NCBI GenBank assembly: GCA_938039195.1
Contig: CALHVK010000069.1
Location: 1-8,299 of the forward strand
Origin: an uncultured Carnobacteriaceae bacterium
GTDB lineage: Bacteria; Bacillota; Bacilli; Lactobacillales; Aerococcaceae
Reading direction: 5' to 3'
DNA length: 8,299 nt
Position 1 is the stretch's first letter; each line of letters begins with the position of its first letter. The notes beneath the pieces are model-generated. The model ran no database searches, was not told the origin of the DNA, and saw only the letters and a list, made by a program, of their open reading frames with translations. Shown here piece by piece: positions 4,698-8,299 of the stretch. Position numbers and translations under genes: made by a program.

Positions 4698-5990
4698 ATG
4701 GAGTTACAAACTTCAAAAGTTGATCTGTTGTTAGATGTGGATCAAAAACCGGAGCTCGTGCCTGGGCTGCTCTTAAGTTTGCAGCACGTGTTTGCGATGT
4801 TTGGTGCCACTGTTTTAGTGCCGTTAATATTGGGGATGCCAGTATCGGTTGCTTTATTTGCGTCAGGATTAGGAACGTTAATCTATATGGTTGCGACGCA
4901 GTTTAAAGTACCTGTTTACTTGGGGTCCTCTTTTGCTTTTATTACGGCCATGCAATTTGCGATGGCGCAAATGGAAGGAAAACCAGATGCTGCGCAAACA
5001 GGGGTTGTGTTAGTAGGACTCCTCTATGTGGTTGTGGCCTTATTTGTTAAATTCTTAGGAACGAATTGGATTAACCGACTCTTACCGCCAATCGTCATCG
5101 GACCAATGATTATCGTTATCGGTCTTGGTCTTGCAAATAGCGCGGTAACGAACGCCGGATTTGTAAAAGATGGGGACTGGAAACCGATGTTCGTTGCAGT
5201 CGTAACATTCTTGATAACAGCATTTATTAATACAAAAGCAAAAGGCTTCTTGAAAATCATCCCATTCCTATTCGGGATTATCGGTGGATATATCGTGGCC
5301 ATTTTCTTTGGACTAGTCGATTTCACAAAAGTTATTGAAGCACAATGGATTGCTTTACCTGAATTATACTTGCCATTTAGTACAAACGGATTCTTCCATC
5401 AATATAACTTATACTTCGGGCCTGAAACATGGGCGCTTCTGCCAGTAGCGGTTGTAACGATTGCAGAACATATCGGGGACCACACCGTATTAAGTGAAAT
5501 CTGTGGACGTCCATTCTTGAAAGACCCAGGCTTACACCGCACGCTGATTGGGGACGGGGTGGCAACAGCCGTATCTGCTTTCCTAGGAGGACCAGCCAAT
5601 ACCACTTACGGTGAAAATACAGGAGTTGTAGGGTTGACGCGTATCGCATCCGTATCGGTTATTCGTAATGCTGCACTGATTGCGATTGGATTTAGTTTCT
5701 TTGGTAAATTCACCGCGCTGATTCGTACGATTCCAAATGCGGTACTTGGTGGAATGGCGATTCTCTTATATGGGGTGATTGCTTCAAACGGGTTGAAAGT
5801 CTTAATCGAAAAACAAGTGGACTTTAGACAAGTACGAAATCTCATTATCGCAAGTTCAATGTTAGTACTTGGACTTGGTTCAGCGGTGCTTGAAGTAGGC
5901 CCTGTAACGTTATCAGGAACAGCGCTTTGTGCGATTGCAGGAATCGTCTTAAACTTAATCTTGCCTCGTGAAAAAACAGAAGAAAAATAA
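4698..5990 (+). CDS. pyrP: Uracil permease (NCS2 family, UraA/PyrP type)
   Basis: This is an inner-membrane uracil importer feeding pyrimidine salvage, of the proton-coupled nucleobase transporter family. The 430-aa product has the family length and is almost entirely hydrophobic spans. It carries the N-terminal signature SLQHVFAMFGATVLVP (27-42), the substrate-site motif AEHIGDH (256-262; E257 corresponds to UraA Glu241), and GGPANTTYGENTG (297-309; E306 corresponds to UraA Glu290). These residues and the PyrR attenuator in front argue for uracil rather than xanthine. The start at 4698 gives MELQTSK. The 32-codon upstream extension would be translated attenuator RNA, and its basic sequence is unlike known permeases. 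The gene is monocistronic: it has its own leader and a strong terminator 23 nt after the stop. Expression should rise when UMP is low. Confidence 0.93.
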   Translation: MELQTSKVDLLLDVDQKPELVPGLLLSLQHVFAMFGATVLVPLILGMPVSVALFASGLGTLIYMVATQFKVPVYLGSSFAFITAMQFAMAQMEGKPDAAQTGVVLVGLLYVVVALFVKFLGTNWINRLLPPIVIGPMIIVIGLGLANSAVTNAGFVKDGDWKPMFVAVVTFLITAFINTKAKGFLKIIPFLFGIIGGYIVAIFFGLVDFTKVIEAQWIALPELYLPFSTNGFFHQYNLYFGPETWALLPVAVVTIAEHIGDHTVLSEICGRPFLKDPGLHRTLIGDGVATAVSAFLGGPANTTYGENTGVVGLTRIASVSVIRNAALIAIGFSFFGKFTALIRTIPNAVLGGMAILLYGVIASNGLKVLIEKQVDFRQVRNLIIASSMLVLGLGSAVLEVGPVTLSGTALCAIAGIVLNLILPREKTEEK

Positions 5991-6013
5991 GTAAAACGTT
6001 AGCGAACAGATAG

Positions 6014-6043
6014 GACGTCAGAGAAATCTCTGGCGTCTTTTTT
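6014..6043 (+). terminator. Intrinsic terminator of pyrP
   Basis: GACGTCAGAG (6014-6023) pairs with CTCTGGCGTC (6028-6037) over 10 bp with one T-G wobble, with an AAAT loop and six T residues (6038-6043). Confidence 0.9.
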
Positions 6044-6160
6044 AATGGTTGATTAAAGAAAATATGATTATATAAAAAGTGAATAAAATAATAGCTCCGA
6101 AATAATTCAGAAAATATCTCAAATAGTGTAATTTTATCATCCATAAAGCGCGTAAATTAC

Positions 6161-6189
6161 TTGCACCCTATGCTATATAATTTTATATT
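6161..6189 (+). promoter_or_regulatory. Candidate promoter of the fruR-fruK operon
   Basis: TTGCAC (6161-6166) and TATATT (6184-6189) are spaced by 17 nt. The -10 matches five of six positions and the -35 three of six. Alternative -10 sites overlap in the AT-rich run (TATAAT at 6176-6181; TGCTATATA at 6171-6179), so the exact start is uncertain. The -10 lies within the first of two AT-only palindromes, which suits repression by occlusion. Confidence 0.45.
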
Positions 6190-6229
6190 ATATAAGGAAT
6201 GTAATTATCTATATAAATTATATTATATA
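6174..6229. promoter_or_regulatory. Two near-identical AT-only palindromes, possible FruR operators
   Basis: Copy one (6174-6194) is TATATAAT, five bases, ATTATATA. Copy two (6210-6229) is TATATAA, six bases, TTATATA. Aligned, the copies differ by only about one base and one gap, and they start 36 bp apart. They lie between the candidate -35 and the fruR ribosome binding site and overlap the -10. Their duplication and position suggest operators for the adjacent DeoR-type regulator. The AT-only composition means that chance similarity or plain promoter DNA cannot be excluded. Confidence 0.4.
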
Positions 6230-6299
6230 CATGTGAAAGGCTTTGGCTGTTTCAAACGTTAAACTTTAAGTAATATTTGTCGATTGTAGGAGGAGCTTT

Positions 6300-7058
6300 A
6301 TGCTTACTGAAAAGCGTAGAAGAATTATTTTGGACTTATTAGAAAAAGAGGACACGGTTCACCTAAAAGATTTAATGGTGGCGTTGGGGGCTTCTGAATC
6401 AACGGTTCGTCGCGACCTATCTTTACTAGAAGAGGAAGGAACGCTGATTCGTGTACATGGTGGAGCAAAACGTGTGTATTCGAAAGAATATGAACCAACG
6501 ACAAAAGAAAAAGAACGTTCAAATCGTCGTGAAAAAGAATGTATCGGCCGCTATGCCGCATCTCTTGTCACAAAAGGCGAGACGATTTATATGGATGCTG
6601 GAACAACGACGCTTCGTATGATTCCTCACTTAGAAGGGAAAGACGTCACTGTTATTACGAACGGCGTACAACAAGCGCATTTATTAGCGGACTATGGGAT
6701 TAAAACGGTGCTTCTTGGAGGACGAGTAAAAACGGAAACGAGTGCGGTGGTAGGTCCACTTGCTCAAAACCAATTACGAGAATACTTCTTTAAAAAAGCG
6801 TTCCTTGGAATGAACGGGGTTGATTTAAGTTATGGATATACGACTCCAGATGAAGAGGAAGCATCGATTAAAAAAATTGCAATTAATAAGAGTAATCAAG
6901 CGTATGTTTTGGCGGATTCGAGCAAATTTGCTAAAGTAAGTCTCTGTAAAGTTGCTGATTTTCATCAAGTAACGATGGTAACAAACACGACGAAGGAGCA
7001 AGCTGACTTACGTTACCGTATGGCGGGTAGCATTCGTCTTGTTGAAATGGACGCATAA
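6300..7058 (+). CDS. fruR: DeoR-family transcriptional regulator of the fructose operon
   Basis: This is a cytoplasmic DNA-binding repressor, probably sensing a sugar phosphate (fructose 1-phosphate in related systems). The 252-aa length is typical. Residues 1-57 form the DeoR winged helix-turn-helix, with HLKDLMVALGASESTVRRDL (21-40) as the recognition region and the signature LIRVHGGA (49-56). Residues 75-235 form the DeoRC sensor domain, with YMDAGTTT (97-104, phosphate-binding), ITNG (119-122), LLGGRV (138-143) and LADSSKF (204-210). AGGAGG (6288-6293) lies 6 nt before the ATG. fruK follows 14 nt downstream, so this is the classical fruR-fruK arrangement. The effector and target are inferred from fruK being next door; other DeoR members act on lactose, glucitol or deoxyribose genes. 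Confidence 0.88.
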   Translation: MLTEKRRRIILDLLEKEDTVHLKDLMVALGASESTVRRDLSLLEEEGTLIRVHGGAKRVYSKEYEPTTKEKERSNRREKECIGRYAASLVTKGETIYMDAGTTTLRMIPHLEGKDVTVITNGVQQAHLLADYGIKTVLLGGRVKTETSAVVGPLAQNQLREYFFKKAFLGMNGVDLSYGYTTPDEEEASIKKIAINKSNQAYVLADSSKFAKVSLCKVADFHQVTMVTNTTKEQADLRYRMAGSIRLVEMDA

Positions 7059-7072
7059 TAAAGGAGAAAAGC

Positions 7073-7990
7073 ATGATTTACACGATTACGTTTAACCCAG
7101 CGATTGACCTTGTTGTTAAAGTTCCAAACTGCGAACTTGGTACTTTAAACCGTTCTGTTGAAGAAAACTACGTGGCAGGGGGAAAAGGCATTAATATGTC
7201 TGTCATCTTGAAACGTCTAGGATTCGACAATACAGCAACAGGTTTCTTGGCAGGTTTCTCAGGCAACTTCATTAAAGAAGCGTTGCAAGCAGAAGGAATT
7301 CATACGAACTTCATCGAAATCGATGGTGTTACACGTATTAATTTAAAACTAAAGAGCACCGAAGAAACGGAAATCAATGCCAATGGGCCTGTGGTTTCTG
7401 CAGAAGACTTCGCTCGTTTAGTAGCGTACTTTGAAGCTAACTTGCAATTGGGGGACGTAGTGTTCTTAGCCGGGAATGCTGGTAATGGGATGGATCACCA
7501 AGCGTACACAACGATTGCAAAATTGTGCGACGATAAAGGCGTTAAATTAGTATTAGACACAACAAAAGAGTTATTAACGAAATGTCTTCCATATCACCCA
7601 TTTATCATCAAACCAAACCATCATGAGTTAGGTGAGATTTTTGGTGTGACGATTGAAACAGAAGAACAAATTGTCGATTATGCGAAAAAACTCCAAGACA
7701 TGGGGGCGCGAAATGTATTGATTTCTCGTGGGGGTGACGGGGCAATGCTCCTTGCTGAAACTGGTGAAGTCTATACATCGAATGTTCCAAAAGGAAAATT
7801 AGTCAACTCAGTTGGAGCAGGAGACTCAATGCTTTCAGGCTTTATGGCGAAATTTATTGAAACCAAAGATTACGCAGCAAGCTTGAAACAAGGAGCTGCT
7901 ACAGGAAGTGCGACAGCCTTCTCTGTAGGAATTGCTGAAAAATCATTTATCGAAGAATTATTACCACAAGTAGTGGTTACAAAACTGTAA
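7073..7990 (+). CDS. fruK: 1-phosphofructokinase
   Basis: The enzyme phosphorylates fructose 1-phosphate with ATP to fructose 1,6-bisphosphate, feeding PTS-imported fructose into glycolysis. It belongs to the PfkB/ribokinase fold. The 305-aa product has the normal length. It begins MIYTITFNPAIDLVV, contains the substrate motif VAGGKGINMS (34-43), the KPNHHELGEIFG segment typical of FruK/LacC enzymes, and the ATP-site/catalytic motif NSVGAGDSMLSGF (from N245, with the base at D251). AAGGAG (7061-7066) lies 6 nt before the ATG. Tagatose-6-phosphate kinase (LacC) is the main alternative, but the DeoR-type gene directly upstream and the lack of lac genes favour fruK. The expected PTS gene fruA does not follow intact; only a short apparent remnant does. 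Confidence 0.9.
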   Translation: MIYTITFNPAIDLVVKVPNCELGTLNRSVEENYVAGGKGINMSVILKRLGFDNTATGFLAGFSGNFIKEALQAEGIHTNFIEIDGVTRINLKLKSTEETEINANGPVVSAEDFARLVAYFEANLQLGDVVFLAGNAGNGMDHQAYTTIAKLCDDKGVKLVLDTTKELLTKCLPYHPFIIKPNHHELGEIFGVTIETEEQIVDYAKKLQDMGARNVLISRGGDGAMLLAETGEVYTSNVPKGKLVNSVGAGDSMLSGFMAKFIETKDYAASLKQGAATGSATAFSVGIAEKSFIEELLPQVVVTKL

Positions 7991-7991
7991 G

Positions 7992-8120
7992 AGTGCACGA
8001 GGAGTAATTCCTTTTGTAGTCACTCATCCGATAGTATTCATTGCCATCTGGATTTTCTGTGGTGTCATAGGAACGTTATTATTAAACGTGACACTTTCTA
8101 AAACAAACAAAGCTAAATAA
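7992..8120 (+). pseudogene. Probable 3' remnant of fruA (fructose PTS permease)
   Basis: Directly after the fruK stop, a frame without any start codon reads ...GVIPFVVTHPIVFIAIWIF, one hydrophobic span, then a basic tail ending KTNKAK and TAA at 8118-8120. This looks like the C-terminus of a polytopic membrane protein, with no ribosome binding site and start to translate it alone. fruA, whose product ends with a PHGG-type motif and a last membrane helix, is the usual third gene here. The DNA GTGCACGAGGAGTA would read VHGGV with one extra G, which suggests a frameshift as well as loss of the upstream part. A terminator follows in the place expected for an operon end. The identity with fruA is inferred from context and style, not from a search. 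Confidence 0.5.
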
Positions 8121-8135
8121 AGAGATTTGAATTTC

Positions 8136-8167
8136 GGCTCTTAGAACATTCCTAGGAGTCTTTTTTT
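8136..8167 (+). terminator. Intrinsic terminator of the fruR-fruK operon
   Basis: GGCTCTTAG (8136-8144) pairs with CTAGGAGTC (8152-8160) over 9 bp with two G-T wobbles, followed by seven T residues (8161-8167). Confidence 0.85.
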
Positions 8168-8209
8168 GTATAGATTTAGAATATCAAGTTTATTGTTAGA
8201 GTTTTAGAG

Positions 8210-8238
8210 TTGCAAAAAAAGAACTACAGTAGTATATT
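8210..8238 (+). promoter_or_regulatory. Promoter of the riboswitch-controlled gene to the right
   Basis: TTGCAA (8210-8215) and TATATT (8233-8238) are spaced by exactly 17 nt. A start near 8245 would put the TPP riboswitch about 24 nt into the transcript. Confidence 0.6.
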
Positions 8239-8265
8239 GAGAACAGTTAATTATGTGAAAAGTAC

Positions 8266-8299
8266 AAAGGGGTGCCATTTTTGGCTGAGATGTAGTTAC
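8266..8299 (+). promoter_or_regulatory. TPP (thiamine pyrophosphate) riboswitch, 5' part only
   Basis: GGGGTGCC (8269-8276), a short spacer, then GGCTGAGA (8283-8290) is the conserved 5' half of the THI box. The 3' half (ACCTGA and the closing helix) lies beyond the window. Such riboswitches switch off thiamine synthesis or uptake genes when TPP is plentiful, so the next gene to the right is probably a thiamine gene. Confidence 0.88.

Noticed and set aside
5845..6144. 99-codon minus-strand frame over the end of pyrP and its terminator
   Set aside because: It runs antisense to pyrP and through the pyrP terminator, with no ribosome binding site seen; a shadow frame.
6232..6265. Catabolite-response (cre) site upstream of fruR
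   Set aside because: TGAAAGGCTTTGG and TTTCAAACGTTAAAC resemble parts of a cre box, but the central CG and spacing do not fit the consensus.

Overview
The window looks like chromosomal DNA of a low-GC Gram-positive bacterium. It has strong AGGAGG-type ribosome binding sites, T-rich intrinsic terminators, a PyrR-type pyrimidine attenuator, a TPP riboswitch and a fruR-fruK pair. Protein style and gene content point to Lactobacillales, perhaps a Carnobacteriaceae/Granulicatella-like organism. The genus is a guess.

Layout. (1) Positions 1-532 hold no gene I can support: a probable terminator tail at the left edge, a good promoter (350-378) and a long leader. (2) Positions 533-3051 hold three co-directional paralogous membrane-protein genes of unknown function, closed by an intrinsic terminator. 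The first copy carries a large in-frame internal deletion. (3) Positions 3104-3497, between convergent genes, hold two unusual elements: a phased array of 16-nt palindromes (3118-3243) and a large fold-back element of about 200 nt (3284-3484) containing two hairpins. The fold-back ends in a T7 tract when read on the cysK strand. (4) cysK (cysteine synthase) lies on the minus strand, divergent from pyrP. (5) pyrP (uracil permease) follows a complete PyrR attenuator: binding hairpin, antiterminator and terminator. Its true start is 4698, downstream of the attenuator, not the far upstream in-frame ATG. (6) fruR (DeoR-type repressor) and fruK (1-phosphofructokinase) form an operon behind two near-identical AT-only palindromes. 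Where fruA would normally follow, only about 43 codons resembling a transporter C-terminus remain, then a terminator. (7) The right edge cuts through a TPP riboswitch preceded by its own promoter.

How the genes work together. pyrP imports uracil when PyrR-UMP is low. FruR and FruK handle fructose 1-phosphate made by a fructose PTS that is apparently encoded elsewhere, or lost. cysK makes cysteine from O-acetylserine and sulfide. The genes beyond the right edge are probably for thiamine uptake or synthesis. The parts with least precedent are the paralogous membrane-protein cluster and the non-coding structures at 3118-3484.
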